A stretch of DNA of 64,000 bases from Ficedula albicollis (Eukaryota; Chordata; Aves; Passeriformes; Muscicapidae). The translations under genes and the position numbers were made by a program. Of the stretch, positions 14,001 through 26,339 are shown piece by piece (positions within the stretch are counted from its first letter, which is position 1; each line of letters starts with the position of its first letter). The DNA lies in NCBI RefSeq assembly GCF_000247815.1, contig NC_021693.1, forward strand, positions 274,595-338,594. Direction: 5' to 3'. The notes beneath the pieces are model-generated. The model was not told the origin of the DNA and did no database searches. It saw nothing but the letters and a program-made list of their open reading frames with translations.

Positions 14001-17000
14001 GTTCTCTGGGATCCTTTTGGGGGATGTGCTGGCATACTTTGGCAGATATTTCAGGATCCTTTGGCTGGCTGCCCTCGGGGTCCTCTGTAGGTCCTGGGGC
14101 CATTCCCCCAATTCTTTCTAAGGAGCTGGAGTGGGAAAATCCAAACCCCGCAGGAAGGAGGGAAGCAGAGAAAACTGTCCTTTTCCTTTTCCCTTTCCCA
14201 TCTCATCAGTGACAACTGGGAATCCAGGGCTTCAGTGCTTGTCTAATCCAGTTGGAATAAAGAGTACTTTTGAGCTGTTAAAGGGAAAGTATTCCCCTGG
14301 GAATAAGAAATTCCTTATGGAATAAGAGCATCTGGGGATCCCAAGGCAGGACAGGAAGATGGAGGGAATGCAGGATTCCCAATGGCAGCTCTGGTTGCTA
14401 ATGGAATGGAGGATGTCTCATCACATGCGGCCTTTCATGTGTGATAATTTTGAGCAGGGCTGGGTTGGGGAAACTGAGGCAGGGAGGGTTTGGGGGAGCC
14501 CCATGCATGGCAGAGTTCCTCATCCCCAGTTTTCCCACAGGCTGTGCCACTGGCTGCTCCCCAAGTTCCTGACCCGTCTGTTCCTGAGCGTGCAGCTGCA
14601 CCGAGGGCAGCTGGAGATGGTGCTGCGAGCTGCCAGGACGGTACGGAGCCCAGCCGGGCGCTGCCAGCCGCTGCAACGCTGGCAGTTCACCCCGGGACCC
14701 CTTGCTTGCAGCCCGAGGTGCCGCTGGTGTTCCTGTGCAGCTACCAGTCCCAGGTGGATGGGCTGCTCCTGTCCTTCATCCTCCTGTCCCAGGGGATCGG
14801 GCTGCCCAGGGTGGCGGTGGGTGCCTGGACCAGCCCTCGCCTCAGGTAAGGCAGCGTGTGGCATGTTCCCAGAGGATCCAGGGGGATGCAGGGGTTGCCC
14901 ACGGTGTCCTTCCCTCGCCAGATGCCTGCTCCAACGCCTGGGAGGGATTTTCCTGCCTTCGGGGAGTGAGCTGGATGAGGGGCTCCCGGGGGCTGTGCTG
15001 GATGCGGTAGGTGCAGTTTGGCCTGAAAAATCCCTGTAGAGTGCTCGGGGAAGCTGATAGAGCAGCTCTCAGTATCGCCAGTCTCTCCCCAGTACGTGCA
15101 GGAGGTGCTGCGGAGCCGCCAGCCCCTGGTGCTGTTCCTGGAGGAGCCCCCGACTGCCCTGTGGCTGGCAGAGCCCGCGCGGCGCTGGCTGCTCCGCCTG
15201 CTCCGCGCGCTGCGGGACGCAGCCGTGCCCGACGTCCTCCTCGTCCCGGTGGGAATCGCCTATGACGTGGCGCCTGGCAGAATGGAGCAGGATGGAGCGG
15301 TGAGAGGAACTCAGGGGGGTCACCAGTGCTCCCCCAAATCACTGGGACTGTCCCTGGCAATCGGTGTTCCCCAAAATCTCTAGGAAGCACTGTTCCCCTA
15401 AATATATGGGAAGATCCCTAGGGAGAGACTCTGGGAGCATCCCTAGGGAGTGGCATCCCCCAAAGCTGCCACGAATCCCTCAATGCCATCTCTTGGCAGC
15501 CCCCTCAGCCCCTTGGGATCGGCACGTGTCTCCAGGCAGCATTCCAGGCCCTGCGCCGGCGCCGTGGCTGTGCCCAGGTGGACTTCTCTCAGCCCTTCTC
15601 CTTACGGGTATGACAGCTGGGGATGCCCCTGGATCCATCCCAGCACTGGGAGACTATTCCTGGGATATTGGTGGGGTTTGAGGTGTCTGGGGATATCGAG
15701 TGAATCCATCCTAGGGAAATCTGCGCTCCTCCCAGCCCTGGGGATCCAGGGATCAAGTGAGCTCGTGGTGCATAGGGGTGTGAGCACCTACAGACTCCTT
15801 CATCCTCATTCCCAGGAATTTGTGAACAACAACCTCGTCAGGCCAGTCCTCACAGAGAATCGTCCAGAGCAGCTGCTGCTTCCCACCATCCTGGGCAGGC
15901 GGTGAGGAGCTGAGCCCAGGGTAGTGTTTCCCCTGGGCTCTCTGCTCCCTGCTTCTCTCCTCACCCCTCTCATCCTGACCTCCTAGCCCGCTGGATGTTG
16001 GGAATGTGGGGACTTTGAGTCCCAGTTTGGGGACTGAAGAGGAGATTTTGGTGACGGCACTGGGGCTGCACGCACTGAGTGGTGAGGGAGGTCCCTGCAT
16101 CCCTTGGGATGGCATTCCCTGCTTGGGAATGGGGTGGAGGTTAATCCCCCCGGATAACACGTCCCTCTCTCCCACTGCAGATTCCAGAGCTTGCTCCGCC
16201 ATCATGGCTGTGGGCATCACTGCGGCGCTGCTGCTCCACAGGCACCGGGAGGTGGGATAAGTTTTCCATCTTTCCCTTCCCTCAGAATAGCATTCCCAGC
16301 AGGACTTCCCCCTCCCCGTAAGGCCCAGTGGAAATCACTCTTCTTTCTCTGGGAGCAGCATTCCAATAGTAATCACTCTCCCTTAACAGGAAGTAGTAGT
16401 CCTAATAGGAATCACCCCTTCTCAGAGCAGCATTGCCAGTGGGAATCCCCCTCTTTCCCTCAGAGCAGCACTCACAGCAGAATCCCCCTCTGTTCCCCCA
16501 GGTTGTGCTGCTGCCCCAGCTGATGCGGGATTTCTCGGAGCTGCTGGAGCAGCTCCTGCTGCGGGGCTGTGCCGTGGGGTTCTCAGGGCAGCTGCGGGCG
16601 CTGGTGGGGCACAGCCTGCGGCAGCTGCAGCCCCCCCTGGCCCCGCACCTGCTGGGGCCCCCCAGGGCTGCTCTGGGGCCCCCTGAGGCCTTGGCCCGGG
16701 CACGGCTGGGGTGGCTGGCGGGGGGCGTCCGGCACCACCTGGCTGGGGAGGCCGTGGGCGGTGAGTGGGGACCTCGGGGGGTGGGGATGGGGTGACACTG
16801 CTGTCACCAGGGAGCAGGGATGCCGTGGGATTCGGTGACACCAGGGCTTAGAGGCACTGGGGGAATTAGGGAGTCCAGGAGTGGGTGATGGCTGCAGTTC
16901 GGAGAGCACCAGGGGTACTGTTGATATCGTGGGGGTCGATGACACTGGGATTTGGGACGCCAGGGATCTGTGATGCCAGGGAGATTGGTGATATTGGGAG

Positions 17001-18432
17001 ATTCAGTGTCACCACGGTAATGGCACTGGGGAGGTTGGGGAAGCAGGGGATTATTGATACTGGGGAATGGGGATTAGGGAGATTGGGGATGGCAGAGGTC
17101 AGGGACACTGGGGGAGTTGGGGACACTGGGGATTGGGGATGCTGGGGTGTTTGGTGACTCTAGGATTGGTGACACCCCTTTCCCATCAGCCTGTGCCATC
17201 CGTGCCCTGCTGCTGGAGGTGCTGCCAATCCTGGGGCACCCCTCCAGCCTCACCAGGATCGTGCTGAGCCGGGACGAGCTGCTCCGCAAGATCCTGGAGC
17301 TGCTGCAGCTGCTGCCTCCGACCCTGCTGGGGCTCCAGGTGGGGACACGGGGGTGGCCTGTCATCCCCAACCCTGCTGGGGCTCCAGGTGGGGACATGGG
17401 GGTGGCCTGTCACCCCTTTCCTGTGTCCCCAGCCCTGCCAGCCTCCTGACTGCCACAGCCTGGACATCCTGGACAAGCTCATCCTTGGGGGACTGCTGGA
17501 GGAGGAGGAGGTGGGTAGCACCTCAGGATCTCTCCTGGGGCCCAGGGACAGGGTGGCTTCCAGGTGAGGTGACACCCTGCTGTCCCCATAGCCAGAGAAT
17601 GAGCGCTGGGGTTGTGATGTGGCCCCCCGGCGCTTCTTGTGGGGACATTCCTTGGGATCCTTCTCTGATGACAGCGACAATGACAGCGAGCATGGGGTCC
17701 CCAAGCAGTGCTACAAGGTACTGGGGGGTTCCCCCACTGCCCCCTGGGCTGAAGGGAGGGTGCTCTCCCCCAGCTCTGGCCATGTATCCCCCACAGCTCA
17801 GTGAGCCCCAGGGCTTCCCTGGCTTCCTCCTCTTCCTCTGCCGCCTCCTGAGCCCCATCCTGCAGACCTACTGCCGGGCTGTGGAGTTCCTGGAGCAACC
17901 CCCCTGGCCCCAGCCCGGTAGGAGCCCCCAAAGTGGGGAACCCCTTGTGACTCCCTGGGGCCACTGAGGCAGGGCTGCAGCCCCCAGAAGGTGGATCTGA
18001 CACCCCTCCCCATTGCAGAGGCAGACTATGTGGAGGCACTGCTGGAATTTCTGGCCGAGGATGAGGATGGTGAGTCAAGGTTGGGGGGAGTCTTGCTTTT
18101 AGGGGTCAGTGACCCCCAAGCCAGGCTAAGAGTTCTTAAGAGGTGGCATTTGGGGGCTCCCTTGGGATCTCTCTCCACACAGGATATCCCGACAGGAGCC
18201 TGGCCCTGAGCTCCCTGCGGAGTTTCAAGGACATGGGGGTAAGCACAGCTCCCCCAGCCCCCCACATTTTACTGCCCCCTCTCTCCCCTCCTGACCTCCC
18301 TGTGACCCCCCCCAGGTGCTGGAGGAGCTGCAGACCCCCACTGGACCCCTCCTGCTGCTCTCCCAGCCTTTCCAGTCTGCTTCCAACCGGGAGAAGCTGG
18401 GAGCCTTTATCCACCAGTTCACCCAGCTGTAA
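11058..18432 (+). CDS. GPAT2: Glycerol-3-phosphate acyltransferase 2, mitochondrial (GPAT2), 21 coding exons
   Basis: The family acylates glycerol-3-phosphate at sn-1 on the outer mitochondrial membrane; mammalian GPAT2 is testis-enriched and tied to piRNA biogenesis. Exons: 11058-11072, 11706-11822, 11893-11966, 13503-13613, 13775-13903, 14541-14640, 14712-14845, 14922-15006, 15093-15299, 15500-15607, 15816-15901, 15987-16081, 16181-16251, 16502-16760, 17190-17338, 17433-17510, 17592-17717, 17797-17917, 18019-18069, 18183-18238, 18316-18432. They total 2289 bp in consistent phase, giving 762 aa (human 795). Diagnostic stretches are IPFLGKYHRP and RCCQTCTPRSW, FRGWLVRR, FLEEPP, LLVPVGIAYD and FLCRLLSPIL. 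The motif I histidine is replaced by tyrosine (SYQSQVDG). The start at 11058 (five-residue first exon) is the weakest call. Intron 3 carries a 657-bp tandem duplication. Confidence 0.92.
12202..13515. repeat. 657-bp tandem duplication in GPAT2 intron 3 reaching into exon 4
   Basis: Copies at 12202-12858 and 12859-13515 differ at only a few positions. The unit includes the intron 3 acceptor and the first bases of exon 4, so copy 1 carries a decoy acceptor at 12845-12846 followed by a truncated exon start. It could be real or an assembly duplication. Confidence 0.9.
16806..17165. repeat. Degenerate GGGATT/GACACTGGG repeats in GPAT2 intron 14
   Basis: Loosely repeated units such as GATACTGGGGAATGGGGATT and GGACACTGGGGG fill most of this intron. 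Confidence 0.5.
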
Positions 18433-18444
18433 CCCCCCCAGACC

Positions 18445-18450
18445 CATAAA
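18445..18450 (+). terminator. GPAT2: Possible GPAT2 poly(A) signal (CATAAA)
   Basis: A non-canonical hexamer 13 bases after the GPAT2 stop. No AATAAA occurs before the convergent FAHD2A gene. Confidence 0.35.
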
Positions 18451-18479
18451 CAGGGCACAGTGACCCAACGGCTCGTGGA

Positions 18480-18485
18480 TTTATT
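18480..18485 (-). terminator. FAHD2A: FAHD2A poly(A) signal
   Basis: TTTATT on the plus strand is AATAAA on the minus strand, 44 bases after the FAHD2A stop. GPAT2 and FAHD2A therefore converge with stop codons under 100 bp apart. Confidence 0.75.
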
Positions 18486-18528
18486 GGCCCTGTGAGGGGG
18501 AGGTGGGATCTGGGGCATATCTCCACTG

Positions 18529-20284
18529 TCAGACCACCCGGTTGCAGATGGTGCCCAGCTCTTCAATTTCACACTGCACCTCATCACCGCGCTGTAAGGG
18601 AGGGACGTGGTGGCATCTGTCCCCACTGGGGTCCACCGTGTTCCCCACCTGAGCCCCCATTTCCCCTCACCTTAAGGAAAACTGGCGGTTTCCGAAAGAC
18701 GCCCACTCCCGCAGGAGTCCCTGTCAGCAGGATGTCCCCAGGGACCAGTGTCACAAACCTGGAGCACATGAGGTGTCAGCCATGTGGCCCCCTGGGCTGT
18801 GGGGGTCCCCAGCTCTCCCATTCCTACCGGGACACCCAAGCGACAAGGGCGGGCACCCTAAAGATGAGGTGGCTGGTGTTGCTGTCCTGCATCCGGTGCC
18901 CATTGACACTGCAGCGGATCCACAGGTTGTGGACGTCTGTGGGAGGTGACATGGGGGAACGTGGCCACCACGGTAGCGCCACCGTGACCCCACCTTGGGG
19001 AAAAACATGGGGGAATGGGGAACATGGGGGTGGGGTGGCACCAGTGGCAGCTGAGAAAGAGTCGCCATCCCATCCCTGTCTTGATCTCTTCCCATCTGTG
19101 TCCCGTCTCCATCCCATTACTGTCCCACCTGCCACTGCCTCCCTGGTGACAATGGCCGGCCCCAGGGGACAGAAGGTGTCGAAGGTTTTGCTCAGCAGCC
19201 ACTGCCGCCCATTGCGCTTCTGCCAGTCCCGGGCGCTCACGTCGTTGGCCACCGTGAAGCCCAGCACGTGCTCCAGCGCCGCCGCCTCCTGGGGACAGGG
19301 GACCCGCTGCAGGGGACACTCACACGCACCCCCGAAGCGGGATGGGGGCCGGGGGTACCTCAATGTGCCGCCCCCTCTTCCCGATGACGGCAGCCAGCTC
19401 CACCTCCCAGTCCAGCTCCTGTGGGGACAGAAGGGGGGCTGGGAGGGCCATTCCATGGGGGACTGTGGGGGTGGGTACCAGGCTACCCACGCTGGTATCC
19501 TGGGGGTGCACAATGTCATCAAAGGGCCCGGTGATGGCACTGGGGAACTTGCTGAAGATGATGGGCTCCTTGGGGACCTTCACAGCTTGCTCCTGGCAGT
19601 GGTCGTGGTAGTTGAGCCCCACACAGATCACCTTCTCGGGGTCCCCCACAGGTGCCAGCAGCCGCGCAGTCGCCCGGGGCACCCGGTGCTGCCCTGACTC
19701 CAGTGCTCTGTGGGGACAGATCCACCCTCGGGATCACTCACATTTTGGGGCACCCGTTTCGCAGGGGACACACTCTTGGGGGGGTCATTCAGAAGGGTCA
19801 GCTGTGTTTTAGGGACTTTCCTTTTAGGGATGTCCACAGTTGAGGGGACCCACTTGTTGGGCCCAGCCACTCTTGGAGGTCATGATTTGGAGTGCCCACC
19901 TTTTTGGGGGGGCAGCTGTTGGGGGTAACCCACTTTGGGGTCATTTAAAGCAGCCTGCAGAGTTAGATGGCCACTCTTGTGGGGATCCACGAGGACACCC
20001 CCCCCTTTTGGGGTTCCCTCTTCTTTCGAAGCACCCAGCTTTGGGACCCACCCTTGGCCTCACCCACCTCCGGGCGAGCGCCAGCCCTCGGGGGCCGATC
20101 TCCAGGAACTCCCGCATCGATCGGGGCAGCTCCGGCTCCGCCGCGCTCAGATCCACCAGGTCGCCCCCGGGCGCCTCCTCCAGCCCGAGCCGGGGCCCCC
20201 CGCCCGCGGCCCCTCAGATCGGAAGAGCGTCGTGTCCCCGCCCGCGGCCCCTCGGAACCGCACCAGCCGCAGCACCCCGCGCAT
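18529..20284 (-). CDS. FAHD2A: Fumarylacetoacetate hydrolase domain protein 2 (FAHD2A), 7 coding exons, exon 1 interrupted by adapter
   Basis: A member of the FAH superfamily (probable mitochondrial metal-dependent hydrolase or decarboxylase; substrate unsettled). Exons in transcript order: 20068-20284, 19491-19707, 19359-19418, 19129-19288, 18828-18936, 18671-18758, 18529-18591. Signatures are [65 protein letters not shown] and [19 protein letters not shown]; the acidic residues of EVELA and the NDVSARD stretch are typical of the fold. Exon 1 as assembled is frameshifted by 38 extra bases (20-base adapter plus 18-base repeated flank, 20216-20253). Without them the exons sum to 876 bp (291 aa), and the N-terminus reads RLVRFRG, then GPRLGLE, like human. 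The start ATG is at 20284-20282. Confidence 0.93.
20216..20235. other. Illumina sequencing adapter embedded in the assembly
   Basis: AGATCGGAAGAGCGTCGTGT is identical to the first 20 bases of the TruSeq universal adapter read-through. The 18 bases before it (CCCCGCCCGCGGCCCCTC) recur immediately after it, the signature of an untrimmed read joined at a repeated overlap. Confidence 0.97.
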
Positions 20285-20900
20285 CCCCTGCGGCACCGAG
20301 CTCGGGATCCCGCCGCACGGGGCCCGGGGCAGCGGATGAACCCCGGCACCCGCGGGATCCCTCCCCTCGATCCCACCTGGCCCCGACCCCGGGTATCCCA
20401 CCCAACCCCAGGGCTCGAGGGTGGCTCCCCAATCCCACACGGCCGCGATCCCCAGAATCCCCCCAGTGCCAGTGGATGCCCTCCTGACCCCGCACCGCTT
20501 CGATCCCGAGGACATTACCCCCACTCCCATTCCGCTCAGCCCAATCCTAGCGATTCCCCCGATCCTGCACAAACCCAGACCCGAGGGGGTCCCCCCCATT
20601 TCTCGCCCACTCAGTCCGAGCCCAAGGAATGCCCCGGTTCCGTGGGATCCTCCACCGACCTCACCCTCCTCCAACCCCGAGTTCCGCACAGTCCCGATCC
20701 CGCACAACTCCGACCCCAGGGATCCCCACATTCATCCCACACAGCCACGATCCCGGGAATGCCCGCGATGCAAGGGACATCCCCCCGCAGTCCCACAGAG
20801 CCCCGATCCAGAGGGTTCTCCCCGTTCCCAAGGTCCCCCCATCCCGGGGTCCCGGGGGTCTCACACACGGCTGTTCCCCCGCTTCGCTAGGGGGGGCTGC
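20285..20900. other. GC-rich region upstream of FAHD2A
   Basis: C-rich sequence with repeated 'GATCCC..ACTCCGACCCC'-like units and many CpGs; probably FAHD2A 5' flank. I see no conserved gene. Confidence 0.4.
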
Positions 20901-20918
20901 GGGCCCGGCACCACCCAC

Positions 20919-20938
20919 GTCACGTGTCACGTCACGTG
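20919..20938 (-). promoter_or_regulatory. Paired E-box/CLEAR-like sites (GTCACGTG) upstream of FAHD2A
   Basis: GTCACGTG occurs at 20919-20926 and again at 20931-20938. The core CACGTG palindrome is a bHLH-leucine-zipper site (USF, MITF/TFEB class). A CCAAT box follows at about 20992-20996. The sites are about 640 bp upstream of the FAHD2A start codon. Confidence 0.45.
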
Positions 20939-21059
20939 CTACCCCGCCCTTCTGGAGGCCGCAGCGCTGAGATCCCGCCCCCTTCAGGCTGACCAATGGG
21001 AGCGAGGAGGGGGCGGGACCAAGCTGGAAACGAGAGCGAATGAGAGGCCAGGGCTGAGG

Positions 21060-21290
21060 GGCGGGGCCGGGACCGGGAATAGGAACGGGACCAGGAACGG
21101 GAATGGGAACGGAACTGGGAGTGGGAATGAGAGAGGGAACGGGAACGGGAACGGGACCGGGAACGGGAGAGGCACGGGAGTTCTACTGCTAGCCGGACAA
21201 GGACAGGGACTGGAAGACGGACGGAGAATAAGACTGGGAGCGGGAGAGGGGACTGGGACACGGACAGGGACAGACAGCCGGACAGGGACC
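21060..21290. repeat. GGGAAC hexanucleotide minisatellite
   Basis: Repeated GGGAACGGGACCGGGAAC-type units with interruptions. It lies between FAHD2A and the KCNIP3 3' end. Confidence 0.8.
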
Positions 21291-21354
21291 GGGACACTGC
21301 GCATCTCTCACATCCCTCATGACTCCATTTCACCCCTAATTCGTCAATATTTGG

Positions 21355-21360
21355 TTTATT
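21355..21360 (-). terminator. KCNIP3: Possible distal KCNIP3 poly(A) signal
   Basis: AATAAA on the minus strand. A second candidate, also AATAAA, is at 21754-21759, 62 bases after the stop codon, and would give a much shorter 3' UTR. Confidence 0.45.
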
Positions 21361-21753
21361 TATAAAATCCCCCTCTCTCCACGCTGCTGGGGGAGGGGGA
21401 GTCTGTGGCTTCATGGGGAGGGCACCCCTGAGTGTTGGGGGGAGGAGGGGCTGTGCTTTTAGTTGGTGTTTGGGGGTTCCATTTCATGGCGGCAATACGA
21501 AGACTCCCACCCAGAGGGCCCCCACATCCTGAGGGGTCCCATCTCTGAGGGTCCTCAGGTCCCACCCTGGGGGCCCTGGGGTTGGGCTTGTGCTGTGTCA
21601 GGTCCCTGCACTGCCAAGGGCGGGGGGTCCGTGTCAAGGGGAGGCACAGCCTCCCAAAATGGGTCTGTCTGGCAGGTGGCAGAGCCATCCCCCGGGGGCT
21701 CTGGTGGCAACGTCGTCCTTGTCCTGTCCCACCTCTGGGAGCCACATGCTTGA

Positions 21754-21759
21754 TTTATT
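21754..21759 (-). terminator. KCNIP3: Possible proximal KCNIP3 poly(A) signal
   Basis: AATAAA on the minus strand shortly after the KCNIP3 stop codon. Confidence 0.5.
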
Positions 21760-21820
21760 CTGCCTTTGAGCTTCTTGTTTGTCTGAAAGAGTAGAAAAAC
21801 TCCGGGGGGGTGGGCAGGAT

Positions 21821-24552
21821 CTAGAGCACGTTATGGAAGATCTGCATGGAGCTCATGATGTCCTTGTCCTGGGGGAGAGATCAGAGACCCCGTGTCCCCC
21901 TCCTGATCCCCCCCCAGCTCTCCTTCTCTTGTCACCCTTTTGTCATCTCCCTCCCGTTGCCCTCATCCTGTGCCCTCATCTGGTCCCTCTCGTCCCCACC
22001 CCCTGTCGCCCGCATCCCACACTTCCCATCACAATCCTCCTGTCCCCCCCGCGTCCCTCTCCCAGCCGCAGCTCCTGTGCCTCTCCTGTCCCACTCCCAT
22101 CCATGCCGGGGTGAGCCCTTTGTCCCCCTCTCTCCTGATGTCCCCAGCACGTCATTTTGGGACAGAACAAGCAGGAGGAGGATGGTGCCCCCCAAAGCCC
22201 CTCACCTCCTGGCACGTGGCCAGGAACTCCTCGAAAGTCACCACGCCGTCCCTGTTCCTGTCCATCTTCTGCAAGGGAGTGGCCAGGGCTCAGCGGGGCC
22301 ACCCCTGGCCCCAGAGTGGCCCCGGGAGGCGACGGTGGGACTGTCTCACCTGGAAGAACAGCTCCACGTGCTGGGCCGGCGCGCTGGCCCCCAGGGCGGG
22401 CTCGGTGCAGCGGCCCATCATGGCATAGATGGATTTCATGATCTCCAGCATGTCCTGGGGGACACAGGGCACTGGCAGCTCCCCGTCTGGGTGTCCCCAC
22501 CCCACCAGCCCCCCAGTGTTCCCCACTGTCACCTCCTTGGTGACGTAGCCGTCCTTATTCACGTCGTAGAGGTCAAACGTCCACTTCAGCTTCTGCTGCT
22601 CCGTCCCCCGCAGCAGCACCGAGAGTCCCACCGCGAAATCCTGCCGGCAGGGCCGTGGCCGTGAGCGGGGAGGGACCCTCACCCCCTGCCCCTCCCTCCC
22701 GCGGCCACATCGATCCCGGGGCGCCCGAGGGATTTCATTCTCTATCGATCCTGTTATTTTTACCCCCCCGCTGCCGCAGCGCCCGGCGCTCCCAGCACCC
22801 GCGAGGGAGAGTTTGGCCACGGCCTGGGAGGGGGAAGAGAAGGAGGAGGAAGAGGAGGGGGAAGATGTGATGAATCACGGTGCTGGCACAGCCGTTCCCA
22901 CCAGGAATTCCCACCTGGAAGCAGAGAGCCCCGTTGCGGTCGGCGTCGAAGGCGTCGAACAAGAAGTGGGCGTAGGAGCTGGCATCTGCGGGGGAAGGGG
23001 GACAGTGACTCCCCCAAAACTGGGGTCGGGAGTTTCCCGGATGGGCCCCCCCAGACCCTCCTGCCGGGTTTGGGGACCCCTCACTCACCGCCTTGAGGGA
23101 AGAACCGCGAGTAGATGAGCGTGAAGGTTTCCTCATCCACGAGGCCGCTGGGACATTCCTGGAAAGGGGAGCGGCACCGGTGACCTCGAGGAAAGCGGGG
23201 ACCCACGAATTTGGGACATCGGGGCGACGGACCCCCAGACTCACATTCTTGAAGCCACGGTAGAGGGATTGAAGCTCCGTCTTGGTGAACTTGGTCCGAG
23301 CCAGCAGCTGCTCCAGCCCCTCGGGCTGGTGCCGGATGGTGGGGAGCTCCACGTCGGCATCGCTGCTGTCTGCCAGGAGAGACCCCCGGGCACAGACCCC
23401 CTCAGAAACACTCCTAAACCTGCCCCCTAAACCCACCGCCCAGCGCCTCGGCGGAGCCCGCATCTCCTCGGGACCCTGAACACCGCGGGTGTTGCATCCC
23501 GAGGGGTTTCCCACATTCCCAAGGCGCAGAAGATTCCCGAGCCGCCTCTTGGCCGCCGCTGCTCCCGCCTGGCCCAGCGGAAGGTAATTAATAAATGATG
23601 GTTCATTAATAATTTCAGCCTAGGAAGCCCCTGTGGAGTCGCTCAGCACACCGGGGTGTCAGCAGTTTTGGGATGGGGTTGGGAACCCGAAAAATTCCCA
23701 GGCGCTGTCAGAAGGGGGAGAACCCTCAGCGCCGGCTGTGAGGGGGTCTCAGGGGACATTGGGGGTCCCTGGAGTCCCATCTCAGAGGGTCTTGGGGGGC
23801 AGTGAGGGAGTAGGGGACCCTCATGGCCCCTCTGAGGGGAGGTTCAGGGGCTGATGCAGGGCTTGGGGCTCCCTGTGTCCCACCTCAGGAGGTTTTGGGG
23901 GTCACTGTGGAGTCGAGGCCCCCCAGCACCCCACCTCAGGGGGCTTGATGGGGGTCAGCGCCAGCTCAGAGTCCTCCCGGCCCACCTTGGGAAGGTTGGG
24001 GGACATTGGGGGTCCCCGATATCTGCTCCTGGGGGTTAGCAGGGCACGGGAGCTCTGGGAGTGGGGGAAATGTCTGGGGCGAGGGTCCCCACCCCCCCTC
24101 GGAAGGTTGGGTCATGGCGCTGCTGGAGGGTGTTGGGAGCCCTGCCCCCTCCCTCCACACTCCCAAACCCTCCCGCGGGGGAACCCCAAAACCAGCCGGT
24201 TCTACTCCACATGGGCCAGTTAGAGGCTAACAGGTCATTTAGTGCTGGAGGAGGGAAGGGGACGCCCTGGGATGGGGGGGGCAAGAATGAATTTAATTAA
24301 ATAATTAGGATTGATTAAGGTGTGTGGGGGGGGTAAGAATTAATTTAATTAAATAATTAGGATTCATTAAGGGGGGGGGTACCTTCTACTGAGATGGGCT
24401 CCAGGATGCCAAACTGCTTGAGGACGGCGATGAAGAGGAGGATGACCACGGCCACGGCGCAGAGCTCCCAGGATGCCAAACTGCTTGAGTACGGCGATGA
24501 AGAGGAGGATGACCACGGCCACGGCGCAGAGCTCCATGCCCTGGATACCCAT
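21821..24552 (-). CDS. KCNIP3: Kv channel-interacting protein 3 / calsenilin (KCNIP3), 8 coding exons
   Basis: An EF-hand calcium sensor of the recoverin family; it binds Kv4 channel N-termini, and KCNIP3 also acts as DREAM, a transcriptional repressor, and as a presenilin partner. Exons in transcript order: 24383-24552, 23245-23369, 23089-23158, 22915-22985, 22533-22640, 22350-22454, 22206-22268, 21821-21868. The first exon encodes the hydrophobic alternative N-terminus [11 protein letters not shown]...[14 protein letters not shown]-hand loops are visible: [10 protein letters not shown] (degenerate last position), [12 protein letters not shown] and [12 protein letters not shown]. Exon 1 contains a 67-bp tandem repeat that shifts the frame; with one copy removed the exons total 693 bp (230 aa). 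KCNIP3 rather than KCNIP1, 2 or 4 is favoured mainly by adjacency to FAHD2A. Confidence 0.88.
24401..24534. repeat. 67-bp tandem duplication inside KCNIP3 exon 1
   Basis: Copies begin at 24401 and 24468 and differ at one base, a synonymous third position (GTC versus GTA, valine). 67 is not a multiple of three, so the assembled exon is frameshifted. Confidence 0.9.
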
Positions 24553-24615
24553 GGCCCCCGGGGGGGGTGGGGGCTCCCCCCCCAAAGCCTGTGGGCGCTG
24601 GGTGCTGCGGGAGCG

Positions 24616-24616
<1 letters not shown>

Positions 24617-24677
<61 letters not shown>
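24617..24677. other. Poly-G run (61 bp) with repeated flank
   Basis: CGGGAGCGCGGGG occurs on both sides. It lies just upstream of the KCNIP3 start codon. Confidence 0.85.
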
Positions 24678-24918
24678 CGGGAGCGCGGGGCGGCTGCTGC
24701 CGCCCGTGCCCGGCTGTCCTGCCCTCATCCTCCTCCTCCTCCTCCTCCCTTGGCACGCGCCCACCCCCGGCCCCCCCCGGCACTGCTTTCCCATATTTTA
24801 TTTTCAGTTTCCCAAAGAAAGCTGGGGGTCGAGGGGAGGCAGGGCTGCTACCCCTGCTCCCCGCAGCACCCGTGGGTGCTGAGTTCACAGCCGAGGGGGG
24901 GTCAAACCAGAGCGGGCC

Positions 24919-25041
24919 TCAAAATTGGGTGAAAAAACCGTTGTTTTACAACCCCCCCCCCGCCACCGGTGGGGGGGGGGGGGGGGCTCAAAATTGGGTG
25001 AAAAAACCGTTTTTTTACAACCCCCCCCCCGCCACCGGTGG
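24919..25041. repeat. 69-bp repeated flank around a short poly-G
   Basis: The segment starting CTCAAAATTGGGTG at about 24918 recurs at about 24987, separated by a G tract of about 17-18 bases (24969-24986). It has the same geometry as the larger poly-G artefacts. Confidence 0.8.
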
Positions 25042-26293
<1,252 letters not shown>

Positions 26294-26339
26294 GACCGGG
26301 GCGGTGTGTCTGCGCGCCCAGTGTGACGGCGCCCCGCAG

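Noticed and set aside
20090..20105. Reverse-strand AGATCGG within FAHD2A exon 1 as another adapter remnant
   Set aside because: It is in frame in a conserved coding stretch (FLEIGPRG) with no duplicated flank.
20421..21365. Plus-strand ORF of 314 codons upstream of FAHD2A
   Set aside because: Proline/serine/arginine-rich reading of CpG-rich DNA and a GGGAAC minisatellite; no recognisable homology.
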